DNA from: Nitrosomonas sp. PY1
GTDB lineage: Bacteria > Pseudomonadota > Gammaproteobacteria > Burkholderiales > Nitrosomonadaceae
Direction of reading: 5' to 3'
Assembly: GCF_022836435.1 (NCBI RefSeq)
Contig: NZ_BQXC01000001.1
Location: forward strand, 2,058,121-2,122,120
Length of the DNA: 64,000 nucleotides
Part shown: positions 10,768 to 21,655 of the stretch, piece by piece
Layout of the letters: each line of letters begins with the position of its first letter
Position numbering within the stretch: the stretch's first letter is position 1
Notes under the pieces: model-generated
Seen by the model: only the letters and a program-made list of their open reading frames with translations
Databases searched by the model: none
What the model was told of the DNA's origin: nothing
Made by a program: the position numbers and the translations under genes

Positions 10768-12687
10768 TTACTCAACTTCTTTCACTATTTCTTGTGGCGT
10801 TGATTTGGGTTCCTCTTTAGCATCCGACGCAGGCGATGAAGAATCACCGCTGGTTGTTGAAGACATTGATTGAGGTGGTTTTGGAGGCCGAGGTTCGCGA
10901 CCTTCCATAATATCCTTGATCTGATCACTATCAATAGTCTCCCACTCCAACAAAGCCTTAGTCATCGCTTCAATTTTGTCTTTATTCTCTTCAATCAACT
11001 TACGCGCCAATGCATATTGCTCGTCTACAATACGGCGTACTTCCACATCAACTTTTTGCATGGTTGCCTCACTCATGTTTTTATGAGTAGTTACTGAGCG
11101 ACCGAGAAAAACTTCACCCTCATTCTCACCATAGACCATTGGGCCGAGAATATCTGACATCCCCCACTGAGTTACCATTTGCCGAGCCAATTCAGTTGCG
11201 CGCTCAAAATCATTCGATGCTCCAGTAGTCATTTGTTTCATGAAAACCTCTTCGGCAATACGACCACCGAACATTACCGAAATTCTTTGTAGAATTTCTT
11301 CGCGCTCCATACTAAACCGATCTTCAGTAGGCAATTGCATAGTTACACCCAAAGCACGTCCTCGCGGAATAATCGTTACCTTATGAACCGGATCAGTCTT
11401 AGGTAACAATTGAGCCACTACAGCGTGCCCCGATTCATGATAAGCAGTATTCCTGCGTTCATGCTCTGGCATTACCACTGAGCGCCGCTCTGCACCCATG
11501 AAAATTTTGTCTTTCGCACGTTCAAAGTCATCCATATCAACCAGACGTTTATTACTTCTGGCAGCAAATAACGCCGCTTCATTGACCAAATTTGCAAGAT
11601 CCGCGCCCGACATACCAGGCGTACCACGCGCCAGAATATCTGCTTTTACATCGGGTGAAAGTGGCACTTTGCGCATATGCACATGAAGAATTTGCTCACG
11701 TCCACGGATATCAGGCAACGGTACAGTAACTTGACGATCAAAACGACCGGGGCGCAACAATGCAGGATCCAACACATCGGGTCGATTGGTCGCAGCAATG
11801 ACAATTACTCCCATAGCCCCTTCAAATCCATCCATCTCAACCAATAATTGATTCAGAGTTTGCTCACGCTCATCGTTACCTCCACCCAAGCCCGCACCAC
11901 GCTGACGGCCAACCGCATCAATTTCATCAATAAAAATGATGCAAGGAGCATGTTTCTTAGCTTGCTCAAACATATCACGCACTCTAGAAGCACCTACACC
12001 AACAAACATTTCAACGAAATCAGATCCAGAAATACTGAAAAAAGGAACCTGTGCTTCACCAGCAATCGCACGTGCAAGCAGCGTTTTACCGGTTCCTGGA
12101 CTACCCACCATCAATACGCCGCGTGGAATACGTCCTCCTAATTTCTGAAACTTAGACGGGTCTCGTAAAAATTCGACCAGTTCAGCAACTTCTTCTTTTG
12201 CTTCTTCACAACCGGCAACATCGCTGAAAGTAACTGTATTGGCTGATTTATCAAGCATACGCGCTTTACTTTTACCAAAAGAGAAAGCGCCACCGTTACG
12301 TCCGCCCCCTTGCATTTGCCTCATAAAGAAAATCCAGACCGCAATGAGCAACAACATTGGAAACCATGAAATAAAGATACTCATCAACATTGAAGGTTCT
12401 TCTTCTGGTTTGGCTTCCACAATAACGCCGGCTTTCAATAAATCGCTCACCATCCAAGGATCTGATGGCGCGTAGGTCGTGAAGCGTCTCCCATCGGATT
12501 TTGTGCCTTTAAGGGTACGCCCCTCAATAACTACTTTAGCAATTCTGCCTTGATTCAGCTCAGTAATAAATTGAGAGTATTCCATCGGTACTTGCGTCGG
12601 TTGACGTACGCTAAATTGATTAAATACTGTCATCAACACAAGTGCAATCACTAGCCAAATGGCCATATTTTTTATTAAGTTATTCAA
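10768..12687 (-). CDS. ftsH: ATP-dependent zinc metalloprotease FtsH
   Basis: FtsH (639 residues) is the membrane-anchored AAA+ protease that degrades misfolded membrane proteins and regulators such as LpxC and sigma-32. Two membrane helices ([14 protein letters not shown] and [20 protein letters not shown]) flank a periplasmic domain. The AAA module has Walker [12 protein letters not shown], Walker [13 protein letters not shown] and the second region of homology around RPGRFDRQV. The zinc site is HESGHAVV. I use the TTG at 12687 because AAGGAG stands seven bases before it and the family begins MNNLIKN; an internal ATG lies 21 bases further in. It follows rlmE, the usual order. Confidence 0.97.
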   Translation of the reverse strand: MNNLIKNMAIWLVIALVLMTVFNQFSVRQPTQVPMEYSQFITELNQGRIAKVVIEGRTLKGTKSDGRRFTTYAPSDPWMVSDLLKAGVIVEAKPEEEPSMLMSIFISWFPMLLLIAVWIFFMRQMQGGGRNGGAFSFGKSKARMLDKSANTVTFSDVAGCEEAKEEVAELVEFLRDPSKFQKLGGRIPRGVLMVGSPGTGKTLLARAIAGEAQVPFFSISGSDFVEMFVGVGASRVRDMFEQAKKHAPCIIFIDEIDAVGRQRGAGLGGGNDEREQTLNQLLVEMDGFEGAMGVIVIAATNRPDVLDPALLRPGRFDRQVTVPLPDIRGREQILHVHMRKVPLSPDVKADILARGTPGMSGADLANLVNEAALFAARSNKRLVDMDDFERAKDKIFMGAERRSVVMPEHERRNTAYHESGHAVVAQLLPKTDPVHKVTIIPRGRALGVTMQLPTEDRFSMEREEILQRISVMFGGRIAEEVFMKQMTTGASNDFERATELARQMVTQWGMSDILGPMVYGENEGEVFLGRSVTTHKNMSEATMQKVDVEVRRIVDEQYALARKLIEENKDKIEAMTKALLEWETIDSDQIKDIMEGREPRPPKPPQSMSSTTSGDSSSPASDAKEEPKSTPQEIVKEVE

Positions 12688-12852
12688 AATAGCTCCTTGG
12701 TTTGCACCTTAAACATCGATTAATCATTCTAACCCTATTTTTAAAAATATAATACAACAGAGTTATACCTCATTCATCTCTCTCTAAAACAGTAAAAAGC
12801 CGCGCTTACTTTGTTTATTTAGTTCCATCATTCAGAAAATTAATTATCTTTT

Positions 12853-13479
12853 TCATAATTTATTTATTTTCTTCATTCCCAACAAATACAATTCATTACT
12901 GCGGTTACGTGAAGCTTTAGGTTTTCTTATTAATACATTCTTAAAAAGTAAGCGCATGTCACGCAAATAAGAATCAAACTCGCTCCCTTGAAAAACTTTG
13001 ACTAAAAAACTCCCATCTAAGTTCAGTTGCTCTACAGCAAAAAGTAATGCCAATTCTGCCAGATACATACTTCTTGCCTGATCATTCGTCACGATACCAC
13101 TAATATTTGGTGCCATGTCAGAAATTACAAGATCGGGTTGATTGTTACCAAGTTTCTCCTTAAGTTTTGAAACCGCGCTTTCTTCGCGAAAGTCGTCTTG
13201 TATGAATTCGACACCAGGTAGTGGCTCCATATCCAAAATATCTAACGCAACAACCAAGCCATGGTCACCCATGGTGCGACGAACGACTTGGGACCAGCTT
13301 CCAGGTGCCGCACCTAGGTCAACGACAGTCATGTTTGGCCTAATCAAGTGATCTCGCTCGGCAATTTCAAGTAGTTTGTAAGCCGCACGAGAGCGATAGC
13401 CTTGCATCTTTGCTTGCTTAACATAAAAATCACTCACGTGCTCTCGCATCCAAGCGTTGCTGGTTTTCCCTTGTTTCAT
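12853..13479 (-). CDS. rlmE: 23S rRNA (U2552-2'-O) methyltransferase
   Basis: RlmE (FtsJ/RrmJ, 208 residues) methylates U2552 in the A-loop of 23S rRNA. It has the N-terminal RSRAAYKLLEI segment, the SAM-binding TVVDLGAAPGSWSQV and the catalytic tetrad region: Lys in YRSRAAYKL, Asp in VISDMAPN, Lys in GSFLVKVFQG and Glu in RSNELYLL. It is upstream of ftsH on the same strand, with about 165 bases between, and divergent from yhbY. Confidence 0.96.
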   Translation of the reverse strand: MKQGKTSNAWMREHVSDFYVKQAKMQGYRSRAAYKLLEIAERDHLIRPNMTVVDLGAAPGSWSQVVRRTMGDHGLVVALDILDMEPLPGVEFIQDDFREESAVSKLKEKLGNNQPDLVISDMAPNISGIVTNDQARSMYLAELALLFAVEQLNLDGSFLVKVFQGSEFDSYLRDMRLLFKNVLIRKPKASRNRSNELYLLGMKKINKL

Positions 13480-13510
13480 CCAGTAAAATGAAATATTTTT
13501 GATGGAATTT

Positions 13511-13870
13511 ATGTTAATACTGACTATTGCTCAAAAACGAGAACTCAAGGCACGCGCTCACCCGATCAATCCTGTCGTAATTATCGGCAAAACAGGACTA
13601 ACATCAAGTGTTATTAAAGAGCTCAATTGTGCTCTTCTAAGTCATGAGTTGATTAAAGTTAAAGTTCAAGTGGATGATCGCACACTTAGAAATGCACTTT
13701 TCGAAGAAACCTGCCAACAGCTTGATGCTGCACCTGTACAGCATATCGGTAAGATTTTTGTGATCTATCGACCTAAACCTGAAGATTCGAATATCAAACC
13801 AACAAAGCAATGCTCTGAAAAAAATAAGCGCACCTCAGCTCATCGAACAAAGCGTAGCTTTCAAGGTTAA
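13511..13870 (+). CDS. yhbY: YhbY-type CRM-domain RNA-binding protein (ribosome assembly)
   Basis: A small basic protein of 119 residues with one CRM domain (residues 1 to about 90). The start MLILTIAQKRELKARAHPIN is typical, so the ATG at 13511 is preferred over one 12 bases upstream. The GxxG RNA-binding loop appears as IIGKTGLT. Known homologues bind pre-50S ribosomal particles. A basic, low-complexity tail (KNKRTSAHRTKRSF) follows. It is divergent from rlmE and convergent with greA, and the rlmE/yhbY pairing is classical. Confidence 0.92.
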   Translation: MLILTIAQKRELKARAHPINPVVIIGKTGLTSSVIKELNCALLSHELIKVKVQVDDRTLRNALFEETCQQLDAAPVQHIGKIFVIYRPKPEDSNIKPTKQCSEKNKRTSAHRTKRSFQG

Positions 13871-13900
13871 ACCTCAGAGGTTATTAGTACTTCAATAATA

Positions 13901-14377
13901 TCAAATATACTTTACATTCAATATTTCGTACTCTCGAAGACCACCGGGTGCTTGCACTTCAGCGACATCACCTGAATATTTACCAATTAAAGCGCGAGAT
14001 ATTGGAGAGCTAATCGATATTTTCCCTTCCTTAATATTCGCTTCATCGTCACCTACTATTTGATAAGTAACCATATCACCGCTTTGCAAATCTTCCAACT
14101 CAATGGTAGCACCAAATACACAGGCTCCATCCGCATTAATTAAAGCCGGATTAATAATTTGTGCACTAGAAAGCTTGCTTTCTAATTCAGCTATCCGCCC
14201 CTCAATGAATCCTTGCCTTTCCTTCGCCGCATCGTACTCAGCATTTTCTGAGAGATCGCCATGCGAGCGAGCCTCAGCAATTGCCGCGATTACTGCGGGG
14301 CGGTGCACCGTTTTCATTTCATGCAACTCTTTGCGTAGCGCCTCTGCACCTACGACCGTAATTGGAATAGTACTCAT
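13901..14377 (-). CDS. greA: Transcription elongation factor GreA
   Basis: GreA (158 residues) rescues backtracked RNA polymerase by stimulating transcript cleavage. The N-terminal coiled coil carries the acidic tip motif [15 protein letters not shown]. The C-terminal FKBP-like domain includes [14 protein letters not shown] and the ending [17 protein letters not shown]. It follows carB on the same strand with a gap of 58 bases, the usual carAB-greA order in proteobacteria. Confidence 0.97.
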   Translation of the reverse strand: MSTIPITVVGAEALRKELHEMKTVHRPAVIAAIAEARSHGDLSENAEYDAAKERQGFIEGRIAELESKLSSAQIINPALINADGACVFGATIELEDLQSGDMVTYQIVGDDEANIKEGKISISSPISRALIGKYSGDVAEVQAPGGLREYEILNVKYI

Positions 14378-14435
14378 TGTAATCTTTACCTTTTACAATA
14401 ACCGTTTTATCATTAATTAGCGATAGCCAAAGGGA

Positions 14436-17400
14436 TTAAGTAGCACACGGCTTTAGCTGGGCATGTAATTTTTGTAAATTATATGTTTGCAATTCGTGTC
14501 CACTATTGGTTATACCAACGCAAGCAGCACGGGCTCCTGCCAAAGTCGTGTAATAAGTAACTTTACCCTGCAGTGCAGCGCGACGGATAGAATAGGAATC
14601 ACGAATCGCGCTTGGTTGATTTTTTACTGTATTAATAATCAAACTAATCTCACCATTCTTAATCATATCAACAATATGCGGTCTCCCTTCTGCAACTTTA
14701 TTAATAGCAATCACATTAATACCAGCTTCTTTGATAACAGCTGCAGTGCCACGAGTAGCATAAACGGTGAATCCAAGTTCCGCAAGCGTTCGAGCGATTT
14801 CTACCGCATCCAGCTTATCTGAACGCTTGACACTGATAAAAATTTTACCAGCACTCGGTAATCGCACATCGGCAGCTAACTGCGATTTAACAAAAGCCTC
14901 TGCAAAAGTCACACCCATCCCCATTACTTCGCCCGTCGACTTCATTTCTGGTCCAAGTATGGTATCAACTCCGGAAAGCTTAATAAAAGGAAAAACAGCC
15001 TCTTTAATCGAATAATAGTGAGGCACAATTTCTTTAGTTATTCCTTGTTCAATTAATGTTCTACCCGTCATACAACGAGCTGCGATCTTCGCCAACTGTA
15101 GTCCGGTCGCTTTCGAAATAAACGGCACAGTGCGAGAAGCCCTAGGATTCACTTCAAGCACATATACCGTGTTATCTTGGATCGCAAACTGCACGTTCAT
15201 TAACCCTACGACTTGCAGCGCACGCGCCATCTCTCCCGTTTGACGACGCAGCTCAGCCAACAACTCTTGTGACAAATTAAATGTTGGCAAGGCACACGCC
15301 GAATCTCCGGAGTGCACCCCTGCTTGTTCAATGTGTTCCATGATTCCACCAATTAAAATGGTTTCACCATCATAGATTGCATCAACATCTACCTCAGTAG
15401 CATTATTCAAAAAATGATCCAACAAAACAGGAGAATCGTTAGAAACCTTTACTGCTTCTCTCATGTAGCGCTCTAAATCAGCTTTTTCATGTACGATCTC
15501 CATCGCACGACCGCCTAACACATAACTTGGACGCACCACCAGCGGATAACCGATTTCTTCAGCTACTAGCAAAGCCTCGTCAGGACTGCGAGCTGTTCGA
15601 TTAGGTGGTTGCTTGAGTCTCAATTGCTGAAGTGTACGCTGAAAACGTTCTCGATCTTCAGCGCAATCAATCATATCTGGACTAGTACCGATAATAGGCA
15701 CGCCGTAAGCCTGCAAATCACGTGCAAGCTTTAAAGGTGTTTGGCCACCATATTGTACGATTACACCTTCAGGTTTTTCGACCGCTGCAATTTCAAGTAC
15801 ATCTTCCAGAGTGAGTGGTTCGAAATAAAGCCGATCAGAAATATCGTAATCAGTCGAAACGGTCTCCGGATTACAGTTAATCATAATGGTTTCAAAACCA
15901 TCTTCGCGCAAAGCCAGGGCCGCATGCACACAGCAATAATCAAACTCGATACCTTGTCCGATGCGATTTGGGCCGCCTCCCAACACCATCACTTTTCTAT
16001 TATGAGTGGGGCGCGATTCACATTCGTCTTCATACGTTGAGTACATATACGCTGTATTGGTTGCGAACTCGGCTGCACATGTATCAATTCGTTTATAAAC
16101 CGGATGCAAACCAAAACTATGACGGCGCTCCCGAATCATGGTTTGATCTGTATTGAGCAATTTTGCTAAGCGCCGATCAGAAAAACCACTACGTTTTAGC
16201 TTACGTAAAGCTTGCTGATCCAGTGCGGACAAATCAACTCCTTTAAGTGCCTGTTCCTGCCTCACCAGATCTTCTATCTGTGCGAGAAACCAGATATCGA
16301 TATGTGTCAATTGATGGATCACTTCTATCGACATATCGCAGCGGAAAGCATCCGCGATGAACCAGATTCTTTCGGGACCGGGATTTGCCAACTCACTGCG
16401 AATAAGATCTAGATCCATGGTTTTTTCATCCAAACCATCGACCCCAGTTTCCAAACCCCTTAATGCTTTCTGCAAGGATTCCTGAAATGTTCGACCAATC
16501 GCCATAACTTCACCAACAGACTTCATTTGAGTGGTCAAGCGATCATTGGTTTGTGGAAACTTTTCAAAAGCAAACCGAGGTACCTTCGTCACAACATAAT
16601 CTATGGCTGGCTCAAACGAAACCGGTGTAACGCCACCGGTAATATCATTACCCAGCTCATCTAAGGTATAACCCACAGCAAGCTTTGCCGCCACTTTTGC
16701 GATTGGAAATCCTGTCGCTTTAGAAGCCAGAGCAGAGGAACGAGAAACACGCGGATTCATTTCTATTACCAACATACGGCCATCATCAGGATTGATAGCA
16801 AACTGCACATTTGATCCGCCAGTTTCTACGCCAATTTCACGCAATACTGCAATCGCCGCATTACGCATCAATTGATATTCTTTATCGGTCAGTGTTTGAG
16901 CTGGTGCTACGGTAATCGAATCGCCAGTATGCACACCCATCGCATCGACATTTTCAATGGAACACACAATGATGCAATTATCCCGTTTATCCCTAACCAC
17001 CTCCATTTCAAATTCTTTCCAACCGATTACCGACTCTTCAATTAGTAACTCCTTGGTTGGGGAAGCATCTAGGCCACGTTCGCAAATCGATAAAAACTCT
17101 TCCCGATTGTATGCAATCCCTCCGCCACTCCCACCCATGGTAAATGAGGGCCGAATAATAACCGGATAGCCCACCATCGCTTGCACTTGCATGGCCTCTT
17201 CCATACTATGCGCTACAGCAGAGCGGGCCGAACTCAAGCCAATGCGAGTCATAGCTTGCTTGAATTTTTCACGATCCTCCGCCATATCAATGGCCTCTCG
17301 TGAAGCACCGATGAGTTCAACACCGTATTTCTTCAAAATACCATGCCTCACCAAATCCAGAGCACAATTAAGCGCCGTTTGCCCACCCATAGTAGGCAGC

Positions 17401-17657
17401 AAAGCCTCGGGGCGCTCTATCGCGATAATCTTTTCCACCATAGCCCAAGTAATTGGCTCAATATAAGTCGCATCAGCCATTTCTGGATCAGTCATGATAG
17501 TGGCCGGATTAGAATTCACTAAAATAATCCGATAACCTTCTTCTCGCAAAGCTTTGCAGGCTTGCACACCTGAATAATCAAACTCACAGGCCTGACCGAT
17601 GATAATCGGCCCGGCACCGATGATGAGAATAGATTTTATGTCGGTACGTTTAGGCAT
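14436..17657 (-). CDS. carB: Carbamoyl-phosphate synthase large subunit
   Basis: CarB (1073 residues) makes carbamoyl phosphate from bicarbonate, ATP and ammonia delivered by CarA, for arginine and pyrimidines. Two homologous ATP-grasp halves are visible: the first from [23 protein letters not shown], the second from [20 protein letters not shown]. Both contain [22 protein letters not shown] motifs ([12 protein letters not shown] in the second). The C-terminal allosteric MGS-like domain starts near [12 protein letters not shown]. Full length, with no frameshift. Confidence 0.98.
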   Translation of the reverse strand: MPKRTDIKSILIIGAGPIIIGQACEFDYSGVQACKALREEGYRIILVNSNPATIMTDPEMADATYIEPITWAMVEKIIAIERPEALLPTMGGQTALNCALDLVRHGILKKYGVELIGASREAIDMAEDREKFKQAMTRIGLSSARSAVAHSMEEAMQVQAMVGYPVIIRPSFTMGGSGGGIAYNREEFLSICERGLDASPTKELLIEESVIGWKEFEMEVVRDKRDNCIIVCSIENVDAMGVHTGDSITVAPAQTLTDKEYQLMRNAAIAVLREIGVETGGSNVQFAINPDDGRMLVIEMNPRVSRSSALASKATGFPIAKVAAKLAVGYTLDELGNDITGGVTPVSFEPAIDYVVTKVPRFAFEKFPQTNDRLTTQMKSVGEVMAIGRTFQESLQKALRGLETGVDGLDEKTMDLDLIRSELANPGPERIWFIADAFRCDMSIEVIHQLTHIDIWFLAQIEDLVRQEQALKGVDLSALDQQALRKLKRSGFSDRRLAKLLNTDQTMIRERRHSFGLHPVYKRIDTCAAEFATNTAYMYSTYEDECESRPTHNRKVMVLGGGPNRIGQGIEFDYCCVHAALALREDGFETIMINCNPETVSTDYDISDRLYFEPLTLEDVLEIAAVEKPEGVIVQYGGQTPLKLARDLQAYGVPIIGTSPDMIDCAEDRERFQRTLQQLRLKQPPNRTARSPDEALLVAEEIGYPLVVRPSYVLGGRAMEIVHEKADLERYMREAVKVSNDSPVLLDHFLNNATEVDVDAIYDGETILIGGIMEHIEQAGVHSGDSACALPTFNLSQELLAELRRQTGEMARALQVVGLMNVQFAIQDNTVYVLEVNPRASRTVPFISKATGLQLAKIAARCMTGRTLIEQGITKEIVPHYYSIKEAVFPFIKLSGVDTILGPEMKSTGEVMGMGVTFAEAFVKSQLAADVRLPSAGKIFISVKRSDKLDAVEIARTLAELGFTVYATRGTAAVIKEAGINVIAINKVAEGRPHIVDMIKNGEISLIINTVKNQPSAIRDSYSIRRAALQGKVTYYTTLAGARAACVGITNSGHELQTYNLQKLHAQLKPCAT

Positions 17658-17708
17658 GCTCTCTCTAAAAATAAGTCCATTAGTTCAAGTTTTTTATGAT
17701 GAGAATCA

Positions 17709-18863
17709 CTATAAGATTGTAGATCTGTGGCTTTCCATAGCCTTAATGAAACGATCAAACAGATAATCAGCATCGTGAGGTCCGGGACTGGCTTCGGGAT
17801 GGCCTTGAAAGCAGAATGCTGGTTTATCAATAAACTCAAAACCCTGCAAGCTCCCATCAAACAATGATCTGTGGGTAATTCGTATATTTTTTGGCAACGA
17901 TTCCGCATCTACTGCGAAACCGTGATTCTGACTAGTGATTATCACTTTACCGGTCATGACATCTTGAACTGGGTGATTAGCACCTCTGTGCCCGAACTTC
18001 ATTTTTACGGTCTGCGCACCGACGGCCAGACCCAATATTTGATGCCCTAAACAGATGCCAAAGATAGGAATCTTACTATCTAGTAATGCTTGTGCAGCAG
18101 AAATGGCATAATCACAAGGCTCCGGATCTCCTGGACCATTCGAAAGAAATATCCCGTCAGGTTGCAATGCCAAAGCTTCCTGTGCATTAGTCTGAGCCGG
18201 TAGCACAGTAATCTTGCACCCTCGTTGCGCCAATTTACGCAACATGGTGCGTTTAATTCCAAAATCGTACGCCACAACATGATATCGATGATCCTCTCGA
18301 ACCACATAGGTTTCACCAAGCAACCACTCTCCTTCATCCCAGTTGTACGGATTTTGGCAGCTAACTACTTTGGCAAGATCCATTCCGGATAGCCCCTGAA
18401 ATGTCCTTGCAGCCTGCAAAGCCTGTTGCTCACTAACGAACTCACCAGCTATTATGCAACCGGATTGAGCGCCTTTTTCGCGTATGATTCGTGTCAATTT
18501 TCGCGTATCAATCTCAGCAATTGCTACAACATTCTGAGACTTCAAAAATTCTTGCAACGTTTGTGTTTTTCGGTGATTACTAGCAACAAAAGAAAGATCC
18601 CGTATCACCAAGCCTGCAGCATGTACTTTTTCAATATTTCCTGATTCAATATCATGCGAATTCGCACCGGTATTTCCAATATGCGGATAAGTTAAGGTAA
18701 TGATCTGCCGGCAGTAGGAAGGATCCGTTAATATTTCCTGATACCCGGTCATTGCCGTGTTAAAAGCAACTTCGCCAACAGTTACTCCTGAAACCCCAAT
18801 AGACACGCCATGAAAAATAGTCCCATCCGCAAGTACTAAGATGGCGCGCTGATAGTGTAACAC
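17709..18863 (-). CDS. carA: Carbamoyl-phosphate synthase small (glutaminase) subunit
   Basis: CarA (384 residues) hydrolyses glutamine and channels ammonia to CarB. The class I amidotransferase triad is present: Cys in [15 protein letters not shown], and His and Glu in [17 protein letters not shown]. The N-terminal CPSase_sm_chain domain shows [21 protein letters not shown]. The start is a GTG at 18863 with AAGGAG upstream. It lies 51 bases from carB on the same strand and probably leads a carA-carB-greA operon. Confidence 0.97.
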   Translation of the reverse strand: MLHYQRAILVLADGTIFHGVSIGVSGVTVGEVAFNTAMTGYQEILTDPSYCRQIITLTYPHIGNTGANSHDIESGNIEKVHAAGLVIRDLSFVASNHRKTQTLQEFLKSQNVVAIAEIDTRKLTRIIREKGAQSGCIIAGEFVSEQQALQAARTFQGLSGMDLAKVVSCQNPYNWDEGEWLLGETYVVREDHRYHVVAYDFGIKRTMLRKLAQRGCKITVLPAQTNAQEALALQPDGIFLSNGPGDPEPCDYAISAAQALLDSKIPIFGICLGHQILGLAVGAQTVKMKFGHRGANHPVQDVMTGKVIITSQNHGFAVDAESLPKNIRITHRSLFDGSLQGFEFIDKPAFCFQGHPEASPGPHDADYLFDRFIKAMESHRSTIL

Positions 18864-19267
18864 AAAGAAACTCCTTGGAAATCAACAGGATATTGGAATA
18901 CTGACATTACAAACTTGCTTAAGATAACAACCGCTTGTAGGCGGTGATTATACTTGAAATGAACATGCTTTTGCATTTTACTCTACAGCACGAAGACGCC
19001 ACCGCTTTGTGCAACTTTATGTAAGTCTGCGCAAGCTTAGTTTAAATAGCGCTATTGATAAAATGCAAAAAATCAACATATACTTTTCCCTCGTAAAAAT
19101 AATAGTTTTTAGAATGAAGAAATAATTTTCTAGCATTAAAATCATTCAACCCCACAGAAACACACTGCAACTAATTACATTTACGCTGTCCCAATAAAAG
19201 TACACCTACTAATTGACCAGACCTTGACAGACCTTAAAAATCTTTATTTAACTAAGGAGAGTTGTTT
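18864..19267. other. Intergenic stretch upstream of carA
   Basis: About 400 bases between the divergent carA and a possible small ORF. It is A/T-rich and must hold the carA promoter, but I could not assign boxes with confidence. A TTGACA hexamer lies at 19224-19229, with T/A-rich hexamers 15-17 bases downstream, but any start from it would fall on the ribosome site of the small ORF. No protein-like reading frame is seen. Confidence 0.5.
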
Positions 19268-19342
19268 ATGCGTACATTAATCATCATTGTGTTAGTCATT
19301 TTTATCGCTGGATACGTCACTTTAATGGTGCAGCATTTTTGA
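19268..19342 (+). CDS. Putative 24-residue single-pass membrane peptide
   Basis: An ATG at 19268 is preceded by a strong ribosome site, AAGGAGA at 19254-19260, at ideal spacing. The reading frame of 24 codons ends with TGA at 19340-19342. The peptide begins MRT and is then almost wholly hydrophobic (LIIIVLVIFIAGYVTLMV), long enough for one membrane helix, and ends QHF. Small single-helix proteins of this kind often bind larger membrane complexes, but I recognise no family. The VanZ-like gene begins 109 bases downstream on the same strand. It could be chance, but the ribosome site is among the best in this window. Confidence 0.5.
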   Translation: MRTLIIIVLVIFIAGYVTLMVQHF

Positions 19343-19451
19343 AATATTTCCAACTTTATATCAATAATATGCAGGGATACAGTTTTGTATTTCACATTAA
19401 TCATTTATGTGAATTTTTTTAACTTTAAATCCATCATTTCAAGTTTACTGT

Positions 19452-20468
19452 ATGCCATTATTCAAATTCAACTGCATGCTTTTTATATTACTGACAGTTA
19501 TTACTCTCTTAGCGCATCTTTATCTCGAGCGGTTTCAACCCACAGGTGCCGACTTATTAACCGCCTCATGGTCCACTCGCACTTCTGGAAAAAACCAAAT
19601 CGATATCGGCAAAGACCTTATTCGTATTTCCTCGAATGATCCTGAAACGATAACTTCAGCGTTTCAATATCTACAGCAGGTTCCCTATGGCCAGCTAGTG
19701 ATGTTCTCAGCAGAAATAAAAAGCCATGATGTTATCAAGGGAGAGCGCCCTTGGAATACCGCTAGGGTCGCGATCACACAAAAAGTTAATGAAACACATG
19801 ACCAATATCTACCACTAGTAGTCCAATCACTGATTGGCACGAATGAATGGAAAACCTATCAAGAGCACTTTTATATTCCTCCAGATGCAAAAACTGTCCG
19901 TTTCTCAGTAGAATTGCACCACGCAACTGGATTACTTGAAATCAGGAACTGGCGTTTATATCCTGTCATACAACTGACACCATATTCATGGAGCAGAGAT
20001 ATTATCCTATATGCATGGGGTGTTTTTTTTATGATACTCATCGGCTCTTGTTTTTATACTCAGCAAAAAAATTTCTTGCTACGCTTTCTACTAGTTTCTT
20101 TTTTTGCTGTCATTATTATTGGTATAAGTTTACCTGGTGATATCAAAACATTTATATTTGAAAACATTGACATTCAGATTGACAGCGCCAACCCACTATT
20201 TAGTCCTATCAGCGTGTTACCGTGGGATTTATCCAAAGTTGGGCACTTTGTTTTTTTTCTGGGATTCGGATTGGTGCTACGATTGACAGCCAAGAATACT
20301 GGTACGTGGAAAGTTTTGACAATAATCATTATGATGGCATGTGGCACTGAATTGGTTCAAATTTATATCGATGGACGAACACCGCTTGTAAGCGATGCCT
20401 TCATTGATACAACGGGCGGTACTCTTGGTATTTTCTTTGCAAGAGTTGCAGCATACCCATTTAGATAA
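19452..20468 (+). CDS. Membrane protein with C-terminal VanZ-like domain
   Basis: A 338-residue protein. A first hydrophobic segment (MLFILLTVITLLAHLYL) is followed by about 150 extracytoplasmic residues of beta-rich character (for example EWKTYQEHFYIPPDAKTVRFSVEL), like a carbohydrate-binding jelly-roll. Four membrane helices follow. The last part matches VanZ-like proteins: KVGHFVFFLGFGLVLRL, then CGTELVQIYIDGRTPLVSDAF and GGTLGIFF. VanZ-domain proteins are envelope-associated, and one confers teicoplanin resistance; the biochemical role is unknown. No good ribosome site is seen before the ATG at 19452. The function here is not assigned. Confidence 0.75.
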   Translation: MPLFKFNCMLFILLTVITLLAHLYLERFQPTGADLLTASWSTRTSGKNQIDIGKDLIRISSNDPETITSAFQYLQQVPYGQLVMFSAEIKSHDVIKGERPWNTARVAITQKVNETHDQYLPLVVQSLIGTNEWKTYQEHFYIPPDAKTVRFSVELHHATGLLEIRNWRLYPVIQLTPYSWSRDIILYAWGVFFMILIGSCFYTQQKNFLLRFLLVSFFAVIIIGISLPGDIKTFIFENIDIQIDSANPLFSPISVLPWDLSKVGHFVFFLGFGLVLRLTAKNTGTWKVLTIIIMMACGTELVQIYIDGRTPLVSDAFIDTTGGTLGIFFARVAAYPFR

Positions 20469-20744
20469 TCAATTCACATTTCTAACGCTAATATGAGGCA
20501 TAAAAACGACCATACACAAATTATTTATAAATCATCGCGTATTATTGACTTACTCAGATTGCGTTAAGATCGAGAGAATGTGGTAACTCACATCGCAAAA
20601 TTAGAAATTAGTAGTATCAATTTCGATAAATCTAAATATAATTTCTGCGTTTCTGTGTTTAACTAAGCAGGATCACTACTTGGTTTGTCATTTACGCAGA
20701 AGATCTTCACAATGAGTGATATTTTTTTCTTATGGAGAGAAACA

Positions 20745-21323
20745 ATGAGATTTACCAATAACAAAACCTTTACAACGATTATTCTTTTATCAGCCACAAT
20801 CACACTTTTCGCTTGCAAACCGATTATTGAACCCAAACACAAGCAAAGTAAAGATACGGCAGCAGAACCAGCTAAAGCAGCAGACGCAACGCCTGCACCA
20901 ACAACGGCACCGGCACCGGCACCAGCACCAGCACCGGCCCCTGCAGCCGACACAATTGGAGATGTTAAAAACATACCAGTTCTACCAGGCTCTGCAGTAG
21001 CAGACAATACAGCCGATGATGCTGAAATGATGGTTGAAGTAGAAGAAGAAGTAACAGAGCGTGTTGTCGTAGCTACGCAACCAGCAAAAGACGCTAGCGC
21101 TATAAATACTAGAGACGATGGTAATGATGTGGTGCTTTCATCACCTCAACTAATGCGCGAAATACAACAAGCACTGGCCGACCGTGGTTTTAATCCAGGT
21201 CCAATAGATGGCAGAAGTGGCGCCAGAACCAAGGCAGCTCTCAGTAATTTCCAAGATCAACATGGCATTCCTCCTGGCAGGTTGACTAAAAAAACACTAC
21301 GCTTACTAGGTGTTGATTTCTAA
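20745..21323 (+). CDS. Peptidoglycan-binding lipoprotein with Pro-Ala spacer
   Basis: The ATG at 20745 is chosen because GGAGAG precedes it by a few bases and it opens a lipoprotein signal: hydrophobic TIILLSATITLFAC with the lipobox cysteine near residue 25. The 192-residue precursor then has an A/P-rich spacer of alternating Pro-Ala (about 20935), an acidic segment (VEVEEEVTE) and a C-terminal PG_binding_1 domain (MREIQQALADRGFNPGPIDG through KKTLRLLGVDF). It is probably anchored in a membrane and reaches the peptidoglycan. A strong terminator follows, so it is monocistronic. Confidence 0.85.
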   Translation: MRFTNNKTFTTIILLSATITLFACKPIIEPKHKQSKDTAAEPAKAADATPAPTTAPAPAPAPAPAPAADTIGDVKNIPVLPGSAVADNTADDAEMMVEVEEEVTERVVVATQPAKDASAINTRDDGNDVVLSSPQLMREIQQALADRGFNPGPIDGRSGARTKAALSNFQDQHGIPPGRLTKKTLRLLGVDF

Positions 21324-21365
21324 TTGGAAAATATCGCGGTATAAAGTTACACCTTAACTTTCATC

Positions 21366-21410
21366 AATACACCAGGAAAGTATAAGTTTTCCTGGTGTAT
21401 TTCCTTTTTT
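21366..21410 (+). terminator. Intrinsic terminator after the PG-binding lipoprotein gene
   Basis: Arms at 21366-21379 (AATACACCAGGAAA) and 21388-21401 are perfectly complementary, with an 8-base loop. They are followed by TCC and a run of eight T. This is a textbook Rho-independent terminator 43 bases after the stop codon at 21323. Confidence 0.92.
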
Positions 21411-21655
21411 TTGTTTTCTGCAATCTTTCGGTTTGTTGTATTCATTTCACTTTTCAGCATAACCGTCTTGTATTCAATGCTTTTTGTCGATTTAAATTTG
21501 CCATCATAAAAAGCATGTTTTATAGTGCTGACTAATACATTGATTGAAAAATGATCTATGAGTGAAGTTTTCTTATTCACGCCATAAATCTGTTCAATCG
21601 AGAAACCAATGTTTATCAGGCATGCCCTTATTTAAAAAATTCAAGGAGGTTTTTA

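Noticed and set aside
13866-13885. Small hairpin between yhbY and greA
   Set aside because: The stem is only about six pairs (AACCTC/GAGGTT) and lacks a T tract; not called a terminator.
19224-19252. Promoter for the 24-residue ORF (TTGACA plus an AT-rich -10)
   Set aside because: A start from this box would fall on or next to the ribosome site, leaving almost no leader; the -10 match is also weak.
20930-20955. Short Pro-Ala codon repeat
   Set aside because: It is explained as a protein spacer; not a CRISPR array or mobile repeat.
20663-21007. Minus-strand frame with an Ala/Gly/Val repeat
   Set aside because: It is the shadow of the Pro-Ala spacer in the PG-binding lipoprotein gene; no start signal is seen.
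21347-21580. Minus-strand frame of 77 codons after the lipoprotein gene
   Set aside because: It ends inside the intrinsic terminator and reads through its hairpin. It has a Lys-rich, featureless composition and no family match I recognise.
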